Below, piece by piece: positions 46,100 to 56,950 of a stretch of 64,000 bases of DNA. The DNA comes from Diphasiastrum complanatum. Its lineage: Eukaryota > Streptophyta > Lycopodiopsida > Lycopodiales > Lycopodiaceae. The notes under the pieces are model-generated. The model searched no databases, had not been told where the DNA came from, and saw only the letters and a program-made list of their open reading frames with translations. The translations under genes were made by a program, and so were the position numbers. Every line of letters starts with the position of its first letter. Position 1 is the first letter of the stretch. The stretch covers positions 48,122,451 to 48,186,450 of the forward strand of contig CM055104.1 of the NCBI GenBank assembly GCA_029204225.1, given 5' to 3'.

Positions 46100-46905
46100 T
46101 GTGAAAAATGCAAAAATAAGCTTGGTAGAGGCCAAAAATCTTGTATATAGGATAGACACAAATGTGTGGAGCCTGTTCTCACGTTTGAAACTAGTGTACT
46201 TTTCATGTACCATAATCATATATGTTGTACATATGATTTAATTCAAGTTCTAGTGGCTAAAATGGCCAAAAACTAGTTTTCTAGAGATATGACACATGGC
46301 ACCAATCTAATGATTGCATGAGCCAAATATTTTGAATAGGTGTCACATTTCATGTGTAGAGGACATCTAGCTGAAGTAGGTGAGTTTTTGCTTCTAGAAG
46401 ATTTCCATGAAGATCTCCATATAGTAGGAAAATAGACCAAAAATGCCCAAAATGAAAAGTTTTGATCCAAGTGTCAAATTGCATGATGGTGACAAGGCAT
46501 CCTCACACGTGTGAGATCTGATGCATGATCAGTACCTCGAGCTCCAAAAGTGTATATATAGAGGCTTATTTGGCCATAATCAATGTGAGACACCAATCTT
46601 GGTTTTGGAAGCAATTTTGAGTGAATCTCTCCATTTGTCTACATTTGTTTTGATTGTTTTGAAATTCTATCAATGTGTACTTGATTTTCAGGTTGGAGTC
46701 TGTACTCAGACAATGTTCACACGCGTGAAATCAGAAAGTACACCTACCTTCAATTAATGATTGTTCTTGTTAGGATTTTGTGTCTAGAATTGATCTAGAT
46801 TGATCTTAATCTGAAGTAGATTGATAGATCAAGTAATCTGACAACCAATCCCTCTTGAGGATCAGATTAGGATCCACTCTTGGTCCTTTTTGTACTTTTT
46901 GCACA
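46100..46905 (+). repeat. Family B LTR, copy 3
   Basis: TGTGAAAAATGC to TTGCACA, followed by TGGTATCAGATCC. It has TATATATAG at 46553-46561 and the palindrome CTCACACGTGTGAG at 46502-46515. Confidence 0.87.
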
Positions 46906-47507
46906 TGGTATCAGATCCTAGTACAAGAGGTTTTGTTGAAATTCATATGGTTAATCCAAATTAAAGCCAAAATTAGCAGTTTTTTGGAAACTAGTCAAAT
47001 TTTGTGCAGCGAGTTGGATTTGATAGCTATCCTCAAAATTTTTGGTCCAGATCTTGTTGTGGGCTGTAGGAACCCTTTTCACAAGTGTGAGGCCGTACAG
47101 CTCCGGTTTTGACTGAGAAATTTCAAAAATTTGTAGAATTTGACTCACAAACCCAATTTGAATGATTTTTAATGCAAAATCAAGCATTTTCTATAGTGAA
47201 TCTAATCCCTTGATTAATTCTTGGATTAGATCAGCCAAAAAATTAAAATTGAAGCTTGAATTAGGTGCACTAATTGATCTTCTCTGATTTTTTGAGTGTA
47301 TGTTGAGGTTGAAGAGAGAAATTGCTAAAAATCATAGATTAAGGAGTGATTTTGCAAGTTTGAGACTAGAATCTAAATTTCCATCATTCTAGATTGGTCC
47401 ATGAGTGATAGGATTGAGTCCATAAGCTTTCTAGATTGCTAGAAGTCTTTAGGTCCAGATATTTTAGAGAAACCATAAGGGTTTCTAGTGCTTTTTTACA
47501 TTCAAAA

Positions 47508-48381
47508 ATGGCATCAATGGGTGGGTTTTTGCTTGAAGCTAGTGAAAGACTTACATCCACTAATTATGCTACTTGGATAGTTCGAATGGAGTCTTTGCTT
47601 GTACTTCATGATCTTATGACATAGTACTTGAGGTGGAAGTAGAACCTCAAGGAGGAGTTGAATTGGCTAAGTACAAAAAGAGATGTAGAGTTGCATTACA
47701 CTGCATGAAAATGAATGTAAGTAATGAACTTTTGAAAGAAATCTCATCTTGTACCACATCCAAAGAGGCATGGGATTCATTAAAAGCCATTTATGGATCC
47801 AAGAATACTTCAAGGATACTCATGCTTAGGAATCAAATCCTTCAAAGCATGAAAGAGAGTAGTGAAAGTGCCCGAAATTATGTCTTTAGGATCAAATCTT
47901 TGAATAAGGAGTTGTCTTCTATAGATGATAAAATCAAAGATGATGAATTAGTTCAAATCATTTTGAATGAATTAGGAGATGATTATTCCAATCTTGTTCA
48001 AACCTTTGCTATTCAAGATTCACTTCCTAGTATGAAAAACTTCAAAGTGTGCTTGTTAGTGAGGAGAGTAGAATGCTTCATATCAAAAGTAGGATGAGTT
48101 CCTTAACTTTGAATGATGGTGATGAAAAAGCTAACTTTTCTTTGAAAGGCAAGAAGAAGAAGTTTCCATCCAAGAAGAATCAAGACATGGAGATGGAGAA
48201 CAAAGATGGAGCATCAAGTTCCAAAGGCAAGAGCAAGAAGGACAAGAAGAAGCTAAAATGTTTCTTTTGTGAAAAAAAGGGACAATTTGCATCTGAGTGC
48301 TACAAGAAGAAAAATGCCCAAGAGAAGGACAATCAAGGCATCTTGTGCTTGAGGAGGAGGAAGAAGGCAATCTATCTTTGA
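47508..48381 (+). pseudogene. Copia Gag, frameshifted (family B copy 3)
   Basis: The ATG at 47508 opens MASMGGFLLEASERLTSTNYATW, the usual Copia Gag start, but a stop comes after 39 codons. The next frames carry KYKKRCRVALHCMKMNVSNE, TSKEAWDSLKAIYGSKN and LVQIILNELGDDYSNLVQTF. A Lys-rich tract follows with CFFCEKKGQFASEC, where the knuckle histidine is replaced. At least two frameshifts prevent a full protein. Confidence 0.85.
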
Positions 48382-50540
48382 TGGTATCCTCACCACAAAC
48401 ATCTAATCAAGACACTTGGTGGATTGATAGTGGGGCAAGCTCTCACATGCAAAGGAGCTAGCAAGAAGACTTCCCAAAACCATAACCAAGTGTGGCAAGC
48501 TTTGTGAAGCTTGTGGACCCTCCAAATCTCATAAGCTTCAAATGGTGGAGCTCTTATGTATGTCACTTTTATTGATGATAAATCAAGATACTCTTGGGTT
48601 TATCTCGTCTAAGAAAAGTGAAGTTTTTGTGTCCTTTGTAAAGTTCAAAACTCTTGTGGAAAAGCAACTTAATACTAGCTTGAAAGTATTAAGATGTGAT
48701 AATGGAGGAAAGTACATCTCCAATAGGATGAAAGAGTTTTGTGAAACTAAGGGCATAAAGAGAGAGTTTACTTGTACATATACTCCACAACAAAATGGAG
48801 TAGCTGAGAAAAAGAATAGGACACTATGTGAGTGTGGCAAAGCTATGAGATTAGATGCATCTCTTCCTATTTCATTTTGGGGAGAAGCTATTTTATGTGC
48901 AAACTTTCTTTGTAATCGAATGACTAATAGTGCCATTAAAGGACTTACACCTTATGAAGTATTGTTTGGCAAAAAGCCAAATCTTAGTGATTTGAAAGCT
49001 TTTGGATGTACTTGTTATATACATATTCCTTTAGAAACAAGGAAAAAGGAAGATGCCACTTCTTTCAAAGGCATCTTTGTTGGTTATAGTGAAAGTAAGA
49101 AAGCTTATAGGATATATGATCCTATTACAAAAAAAGTTGTTGCTAGTAGAGATGTACTTTTTGATGAATCTCTCCAAGCCAAAGGAAAGGTGACTTCCAA
49201 CAACACTCAACTTGTCAAAGATCATGCTATGGCCGAGGAGGAGCTTCATGAAGATGAAGACCAAGTGGAACCTACTCCAAGTCCAAGGGTGCCAGGAAGA
49301 TCAACAAGGACAAGGATTGAGCCATCAAGGCTCACTTATAGTGACAAAGGGGAGCAAAGAGAAGATTCTCAACTACTCAGCTCTTATACTTTCTTGACCA
49401 CTATGCTTGAAGAACCAACTAGTTTTTAGGAAGCAAATAAGTCTCAATATTGGAGGAAAGCTATGCAAGTAGAGTTTGATGCATTAATGGAAAATCAAAC
49501 TTGGAAACTTGTTGATTTACCTTATGGAAAGAAGCCTCTTACTTGTAAATGGATATATAGATTGAAATATAATCAAGATGGTTCCATTCATAAGTACAAA
49601 GCTAGACTTGTAGCAAAGGTTTTTTGCAAGTCAAAGGCATAGATTATAATGAAACCTTTGCACCTGTTGCAAAGCTTGTGACCATTAGATTAGTCATATG
49701 TCTTGCAACTTCTTTCAAATGGGAGCTTTTCCAACTTGATGTGACAAATGCTTTCTTGAATGGATTCTTGGAAGAGGAAATCTACATGTGCCAACCCGAG
49801 GGCTTCATCAAAGATGGAGAAGAAGACAAGGTGTGTCTCTTGAAGAAGAGTCTTTATGGACTCAAGCAAGCACCAAGAGCATGGTACTCTAGGTTGCATT
49901 CCTATCTTATTTCCATTGGATTTGTTGTAAGTTCTTATGAACCATCATTGTACTACAAATGTAATGATGGAAACATCATTATTTTAGTTTTATATGTTGA
50001 TGACATTATACTCACAGGAAATAATCTAGATGGCATCAATAATGTAAAAGTTTTCGTGTCTAGTGAATTTAAGATGGTAGATCTAGGACTTCTTAAAGTT
50101 ATACTTGGAATAGAAGTCACTAGAAGTAATGATTTTACCTTCATATGTCAATCTAAGTATGCTAGATCAATCTTAGCAAGATTTGGCATGATTGATTGTA
50201 AAGGAGTTGAAACTCCTATGGAACTAAGTGTAAAAGTTTCTAAGGAAAGTGATGAAGCATCCTTTGAGAACATTCAAGGATAAAGACATTACATGCATAT
50301 ATTGTGATAATCAAGCAGCTTAACAACTTGCAAACAATCCAGTCTTCCATGCTTGAACAAAGCACATTGAGATTGCACATCATTTCGTGAGGGAGAAAGT
50401 GCAAGCAAAGGAGATCAAGCTTATTCATATTTCACCATCAGATTGCATTGCTAATATACTCACCAAGGCATTGCCTAAAGATCCATTTATAAAATTAAGA
50501 TTGGCTCTTGAAGTTATAGATAGAGCTATGCTAGATTTAC
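48382..50540 (+). pseudogene. Copia protease remnant, integrase, reverse transcriptase, RNase H remnant (family B copy 3)
   Basis: A protease scrap TWWIDSGASSHM (about 48415-48450) is followed by a deletion that removes the rest of protease and the integrase zinc region. The frame 48542-49429 encodes the integrase core and tail ([42 protein letters not shown]) and a KxPSRLTYSDKGE linker. Reverse transcriptase follows after a stop: CKWIYRLKYNQDGS, FQLDVTNAFLNGFLEEEIYM, YGLKQAPRAW and YVDDIILTG within 49500-50283. RNase H is mostly deleted, leaving IYCDNQA and ILTKALPKD in another frame. Non-functional. Confidence 0.9.
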
Positions 50541-50551
50541 TATCAATAAGG

Positions 50552-52400
50552 CAATGATGAAGAGGAAAAGAAAGAGAGTACCGATGAAGAATATTGATGA
50601 CCTATCTACACATAGCGGCAATCAGAAAAAAAGAATCTGAGCATGCAAGTATGTTGTCATCTAAACTGTTTATTTGATTTGTATATGTCATTTAAGTTTG
50701 ATTTGCACTTGATAACATGGATTATTTATTTATTAAACATAATTTGAGTTTCATATGTTTGTTGCAGATCATGTTTGGTGGCAAAGAACTATTTAACAGA
50801 TCGTTCATGCATTGGATCATCTTTAAGTCATGTTTTACTAAGAAAGTCAGCAAAGGAAATGATAAAAAATGCTCGGTTTGAAAAACTGAAAAATGAAATT
50901 ATAGAGATTGTTTTAATTAAGGTTCAATCATACTTGGATGCGAATGTGATACAAGGTGCATGTGATGTATCTGGAATTAGCAGAAATGCTTATTCTACTT
51001 TTATTTAGAATAGTTAAAGAAGCTTTTTCCCAAGTGATGGTGAAGAAAAATAATCTTCCGTGTCCATATCGGGTAAGATTAGCTAGAAATTTTTATAATG
51101 ACGGAATGTTCAAAGTAGTTGGCCAACCACTTCATATAACTAAATTATACAAATTAGAATATGGTGAGCTCAAATACAACGATTGCAATAATATTTTCCT
51201 TGATATTGAAAATGTTCTAAAATACATTATTCGATTCTATAAACTAGACGAACATCAAGTAAATGGAAAGATCATTATTGTAATAAAATTGGATGAATTT
51301 GAAATCATCAAGGGTCAGAAGTTGGAACATGTGAGTGTCACTTTGATGAACAAAATTTCAGATACAGATGATCAAATGTTTAGTGTTCAATCGGAAAATC
51401 ACATATGGTGGTTGGTGGCATTCCAGGTATACATTTCAATTTTCATTTAGAATATCTATATTAACAATTCATACCTTGCCAATTTTTATTGACATGTCAT
51501 GCATTACTTGTTTTTCTACTGGTCTTGAAAGAGGACCATAAAATACTATCATGGATATTTTCCAGAACAAATTATGGCGAGATTATAAAGAGACATTTGG
51601 AGGGTGAGAAATTTACAGTCGAAAATCATGGAAGTTTTCAAATTCAATGGCACCTTGCAGGGGATTTGAAAATATTAAAATGTATGTATAATGTCTCTCA
51701 TGGGGCAACATCAAAGCATCCATGTCTTTATTGCATGAAGGATTGCTACAATATGAATTTGGGACGATCAACTAACACTGGCCCAACACGAGAAGCTGAA
51801 GATCCAAATATGAAAATTGTTCTGCCAATTCCATTATATGTTCACATATGCACATTGCATGCTGAGGTTCGTATTTGTTCAAGCCACACGAACATTGGAA
51901 GGAAGTAATCGAGTGGAAAAGAGAAAAGTGTGGACCAACTTAGACAAACTCATAGGTATTATCAGGAAAGAAAACCTATCATCAGAAGATATGAGGACTT
52001 TGCAAAATCATTGCACCACATTTGTAAAATCTGTACATGATTGTTGGGAAAAAGACAACGTTACTCATTACATGGTGCTAATCTATATCATTATCTGGTA
52101 CTTTTCTCATTCAGGCTTATATTGTTTTCTACTAATGTAACTAATCAAAACTATTGTCTGCAGCACATCCTTCTTCATCATGCAACTTATTTTGCAAACG
52201 AATATGGGAGCTTAAGTATCTGGTGATCACAAGGCATGGAAAAATCTCATTGGCAAGCAAGGGGAGCATTTCATAGAGCAACAAATCATGGAGGACACAT
52301 TTCAATAAATAAATATTTAGTACAACATTTTTACTGGTTTTACAAAAGAGCACAATTTAGTTATCAAGCTAAAAACTCGCCAAGTATTACGATATTTTGA
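50552..52400 (+). pseudogene. Unrecognised RNase H-fold-like protein family, copy A (most complete)
   Basis: I do not recognise this family by name. Four exons are inferred: 50552-50648 (Lys/Arg-rich, with a stop), 50768-51426, about 51520-52074, and 52164-52400. Introns at 50649-50767 and 52075-52163 have GT-AG ends, the first in the same place and phase as in copy B. Blocks in order: QGACDVSGISRNAY, VKEAFSQVMVKK, KVVGQPLHI, KLDEFEIIKGQKLEHVS (Asp 51292), WWLVAFQ, LVLKEDH, HLAGDLK (Asp 51663), SKHPCLYCMK (Cys 51723 and 51732), VHICTLHAEVRI, THYM, YGSLSIW, QGMEKSH (Glu 52239), HGG. Stops at 50638 and 52224 and frameshifts near 51006 and 51900 disable it. The acidic and CxxC layout resembles RAG1/Transib-type transposase cores, which is inference. 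Its 3' end converges on the minus-strand gene at 52469. Confidence 0.75.
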
Positions 52401-52468
52401 AAGGCATTCAAATTCATTACAAAAGAGAGATCTTTGTAATATATCAAAAATCTACTACAGAAAATTAT

Positions 52469-53729
52469 TTAATTATCATCATCATCCTCTTCAAGATTTA
52501 GACGGATGGTATTGTCATGAAGGAATAATTTCCTTGCATATGGATCCAAAAATTCTAAATTTTTTCTCTTGCTCATATCAATGTAACCCGAATATAGGGC
52601 CATTGCAAATGATCTTTTTGTAGTCTCATTGGGAGTATAACCCAATATCTTAATAGCCAAATCTCTCTTCACAAAAATTATTTTATATGTTCCTGTGGTG
52701 TACTTATGGCCTCCTAAACAAACTGATAATGATTTGATGGCCATAATGACAGTGGTTGCATATGGATTATAAGATGAATGATATATACAAATCTCATTAT
52801 TTTGAAAGTTTTTCAATTAATGTGATAGAGAAACATCTTTTATCTCGGCTGATACACCTCGGATGCCTCCATGTCTCATAGCAAAGGCATCTATTTCAAT
52901 AGCACCCTGTAAACGAGAAAAGAAAATAAACTTAGAATGATACATAACACTGCAAACTCAATAAGAAAACTGAACAATATCAATACCAAAATAATATCTA
53001 CTTACTAGATCATAATCATCGTAATCAACGACGTTTGCTCTGCTGATGTCATGTCCTCCAATGGCCTCTACATTTTCGGAGGGGATATATCTAGCCCTAG
53101 GGGGATATCTTTTTTGAAATTCCAAAAATTCTCCTCTGTAGGCAAAGTCTTTTTATAGGCATCATGGCCTCCATGGCCTCATTGCCAGATTTCCAATTGC
53201 CATCTTTATCATAATCTATCTCACTTTCAAGGTCATCATATGAGTAATCAACAATGTCAGAAAATTCTGATAAATTTTGAGCAAAAATTGAGAGGATTTC
53301 ATCCTCTCTCAAATTCAATACATCTTCTATATCATTAAAAGAAATATAACATTCATTATTTATAAAATATAAAGGAGCATCGAGTAGAGTTAATTGATTG
53401 ACAGGAGATGCAGATGGAAGAGAATCAGAGAGGATTATAGAACAAGGGAGAGGTTTTTGATAATCTGAAGCCATAGAAGCTTCAGCTTCAACCCCTATAT
53501 CAGTATCTGCATCAATTACATCAATTGGAGCAGGTGCAGATGCTTTGATCAATGGAACAGCTGAAGATTCAACAGACTCATCATCTGAAATCTCAGTAGA
53601 TATGTAGAACACAAAAGCCATTCCTTTGATTAGAAGGCGACATATTCTTTTGTGGATATCACAATATATATTGACCATCATGCCCAAGGATTTCAACATT
53701 GTGTTCAGGCTTCGGGACACATATGACAA
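52469..53729 (-). pseudogene. Unrecognised acidic protein gene with one intron, convergent with copy A
   Basis: Exon 1 (53729-53006) encodes an Asp/Glu/Ser-rich stretch (EISDDESVESSAV, NDIEDVLNLREDEIL, DYSYDDLESEIDYDKDG) and, after a frame change near 53140, ARYIPSENVEAIGGHDIS and VDYDDYDL. An intron at 53005-52907 has GTAAGT and TTTACAG ends and joins in frame to GAIEIDAFAMRHGGIRGVS. A TAA follows VSLSH, then the same frame continues KNFQNNEICIYHSSYNPY, KSLSVCLGGHKYTTGTYK and ends in an acidic EEDDDDN at 52469. No known domain is apparent. Its stop lies 68 bp from the stop of copy A on the other strand. It may be a partner ORF of the same element or a decayed host gene. Confidence 0.5.
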
Positions 53730-54284
53730 GTTTGCTGAATATTTTAGACCTGCTCCCTCCTCTCCTCCAAAACAAGATTCAGAGAGGAGAAAACGAAAGC
53801 AATCTCAACCAACCCGGCTTGTTATTCGTATATAGAGCGGGAGTGTTTCAAAGAAGAGGAGGTCTCTCGACCCTCCATCTAAAGCGAGGGATTTTTCCAA
53901 GCCATCTCCTCTGAATACTATTTTTTCTTCTAGGCATTCTCCTCCTAATTCTCCTCCTAATTCTTCTCCTAAGTCTCCTTCTTCTCCTTCCACTCCATCT
54001 TTAACTTCTCCTGCTAAATCTTCCTCTCCTAACCAATATCCACCTTCTAAATCTCCTCCTCCTCCTAAACCCGTAAATATTAGTTCCCCTCCTCCTGTTG
54101 TTGGAAGCGATTTAGATGATTTTGTTAGTGTAAAGGTAGAATCAATTTTGAATGACAATTCTTTATGTGGTTTATCAGTGTTACTTCTGTCACCCTCTGG
54201 ATTTGCCTTTGTAAATAGTTCTCAATATGTACAGTATGACCAATTGTTAAACACGTATCTTAAAGGTTTAGGTCCTTGATATAG
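53730..54284 (+). other. Ser/Pro-rich open region, unassigned
   Basis: The plus strand is nearly open, with one stop at 53833-53835. It reads KFAEYFRPAPSSPPKQDSE, then long runs of SPP and PPKS-type repeats, ending VSVKVESILNDNSLCGLS. The minus strand reads as Gly/Glu-rich through the same bases and is a shadow. I cannot tell whether this is an exon of an unknown protein or gag-like debris of the gypsy element next to it. Confidence 0.35.
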
Positions 54285-55085
54285 TTTTAGAATGTCGAAG
54301 ACCAATGCTGGTGGCCAATGTGTCGTGAAACTGGGTTTCCCCATCCTCTAACATGGATCACATTTTTGAATGAAAAGTTTAACATCTCTATAAAGTTTAA
54401 GCTACCAATACTTAGCATTTAAAATTTTTCTAGCGAAATTTTTAAGCTCATAATGGCCCTCCGAATTTTTCTCATGTAATTATCGTATTATGGTGGTGGT
54501 CTCAATGGGTTCTAAATAGCGACGAAGGTTATCATCAGCTCCTAACTTATATAATATTTTATCTATAATTGTATAGGGTCCTACATTTGCAAGAAAAATT
54601 GTCTTCTGCTGTTTATTGAAATGATCAAGATAAATTTGATCATGTAAGAAATTAATAATATCTTCATAAATGGATGATTCCGCTTGAATGCGCATTATGT
54701 GTTCGTCTGGAAATTCATCTGATATTCGCTCAAATTGATCTTTAGTTTTGAGCCGTGATATGTAGTCAGTGTTTTGGTGGTCCTTCCCCCTTCTTAACTC
54801 TACTTGATAATCGAACTCATCTAATAATAGAACCCATCTAGCTATCCTTCTTGAAAGGGCGGGTATATTTACTAGATGCTTCAATGCATAATGGTCTACT
54901 TGAAAAACAAAAGGGTATCCTAATATATAATGCCTAAATTTTTTCACTGAATAGATCATGCCTAATGTCTCTACTTTGTAGCGGAATAATTTTTTTTAGA
55001 TGCTGCTAGTTGTCTACCAGCATAATAAATGGGATAATCAATTTTTTGATCATCCTCATTAGAGAAAAAATGAGCCCAAAAAGGG
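54285..55085 (-). pseudogene. Ty3/gypsy RNase H-integrase fragment
   Basis: On the minus strand, 55085-54960 encodes FFSNEDDQKIDYPIYYAGR and LAASKKNYSAT in a frame shifted from the next. The ORF 54959-54480 has GMIYSVKKFRHYILG, FQVDHYALKHL, RRIARWVLLLDEFDY and HQNTDYISRL (the end of RNase H), then a YKLGADDNLRRYL linker. Past 54480, scrambled frames hold the integrase HHCC zinc region (GGHYELKNFARK, KCDPC, RMGKP). The integrase catalytic core is absent. Confidence 0.85.
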
Positions 55086-55480
55086 CCCTATAAGGAATGC
55101 CATGTAGGAGAGAGAAAAACAAAAAAGTCATCAAAATACCTAGTTAGAAATTCCTTTGATCACTGGCCCGCACCATTTTCAATGTAATCCCACGGGTTGA
55201 TAATACCAAGAAATATGTTTTCAATGTAAACCATTTCTAACTATTGTAGTCACATCAAAAATGAATTGGTGCTTAACCACAGTTAAATGAGACTCCCCAA
55301 ACGTTTGAAATATTTTCCACTCAATATTCAAAAATAATGAATTTTTTTTGCTTTACATAATGTAAAAGTTTTTTGGAAACATCCGTTGCCATCTCCAAAG
55401 ATGAAAATTTCTTGCCGCCATACACAAAAATGAAGATCTATTTGCTTCCATTTTTTAATCTAACATATCCATATATTTAG
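55086..55480. other. Unassigned spacer
   Basis: AT-rich sequence between the gypsy fragment and RNase H-like copy B. No ORF or repeat identified. Confidence 0.4.
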
Positions 55481-56950
55481 ATGAGTTTTACAGTATTTGA
55501 TCGTACTTTAATTTTTTATGGTACTTTGCTTCTTCTTTTTTTCAACGCATTGCTTATTACAAATTTTGTACCTATGGCTAAGCTTTATCATCTTCATGTA
55601 GATCTTCCTCTAGAGTATGGCCCACTGAGGACAAGGATTTCTAAAGATGGAAAATTATCACCATCTGAATTGATTTGTCACAGGGAAGAGAAAATGAAGC
55701 ATTTAGATTTGTGGTCATCAGCCCATCGATCCACATTCAACATCTTGGTTTTCATTCAGTGATGCAGTCAATCATGTATTTGTGCCATGGAAAAATCGGT
55801 CTTTTAGGTTATTTTGAGAATTTAAGATTCTATGGTAATGTACATTCAATGCAAAGAATACATTTCTTAGAGGAAAAATTAGATCAAATATTAAAAGACT
55901 ATCATGAAAAACAGATTCGATTGAAATATCTTTCGGAAGAGAATGAAATCCTCCAAAAACGTATTAATATATTAGAAATTTCTTTACGCAAGTTTACAAA
56001 CAACAGTGTTGAAATGAAAGCTACAATACAATTGATGCGTATGTCATATTTATCTTTAGTGAAAGATATGGACTTGTTGAATAAAGAAATAAAAATAAAT
56101 AAAAGAAGGCAATTGTTTACCAAAGATATTTGTGATTTTTCTTCAAAATCTGGTCATTAAAAAAGAAGGATCCTTGCATTCAAGTAAGTATTAAACTTGT
56201 TGTCTTTGATTTTTCTTGAAAAATGTTAATTTGATGAAGATAGTGATGGTATCATTTATTTTATTTTGGATTCATTGCAAAAGTTTTAGAATTATATTGC
56301 AATAAATAAAGTGTTGATATAACTTTTATCTAACTTTTATGTGTCGTGATATTTGTTGTGCAGATATGCATTGGTTGCCCAAGAACATTTGATAGATGAT
56401 TCTTCTATGGGAAAATCATTAGGTTCTATTATGACTTCAAAATCGACAAAGCCACAAAATGGATAAAACAAAAGCTATAGTTGCTGAGACAATTATGAGC
56501 GAAGTCAATAAGATACTTGATAACATACTAGTTCAAGGTGCATGTGATTTTTCTAGTATCAGCAGAGAAGCATATGCCACAATGTTTAAATCGATAAAGG
56601 AAGCATTCTCACAAGTAAGTGTCAAGAAGTTTCTCATTCCACGATCTTTTCAACTTTAAAAAAAAAAAGACATGTTGAATATAGGCATGCAAAAAGTAGT
56701 GGGTATTGAGTGACATTTGGTTGGAGATCTAGAGACATTGAAATGTATGTTCAATGTTCCCCATGGAGCTAATTCAAAACACCCATGTTTATACTGCATG
56801 AAGGCGACAAAAGACATGACGAGAAGTACAGTAATATCAAGAGACAAAGAAGATGCAAATTGGCACCCACCAGTACTACCAATTCCTCTTCAAAATCTTC
56901 AAAAGGCCTTATACTTGACCTTGTCGATGTTTACCAAATCCATGTAATGA
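55481..56950 (+). pseudogene. Unrecognised RNase H-fold-like protein family, copy B (N-terminal part, internally deleted)
   Basis: This copy supplies the N-terminal part lost elsewhere. An open frame reads MAKLYHLHVDLPLEYGPLR and TRISKDGKLSPSELICH. After frame changes, a heptad-rich segment follows (FLEEKLDQILKDYHEKQ, YLSEENEILQKRINILE; about 55860-56000), a likely coiled coil. It runs to a Lys/Arg-rich exon end with a stop, and an intron at 56184-56363. The next exon has ALVAQEHL, QGACDFSSISREAYAT and IKEAFSQVSVKK, then KVVG. A deletion then removes the KLDEFE region and joins directly to HLVGDLE, CMFNVPHGANSKHPCLYC and VLPIPL. A segment after this diverges. Stops at 56158 and 56462 and frameshifts show it is inactive. 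Confidence 0.7.

Larger units (their letters stand above)
46100..50540 (+). mobile_element. Copia LTR retrotransposon, family B copy 3 (largest copy)
   Basis: An 806-bp LTR and primer-binding site are followed by gag, a protease remnant, integrase and reverse transcriptase, and an eroded RNase H. There is no 3' LTR; the right end runs into the RNase H-like pseudogene copy A at about 50550. Unlike copies 1 and 2, this one keeps the gag body and most of pol, so it represents the parental type from which the deleted derivatives came. Confidence 0.86.

Noticed and set aside
53805-54158. Minus-strand Gly/Glu-rich ORF
   Set aside because: It is the antisense reading of a Ser/Pro-rich stretch and has no features of its own.
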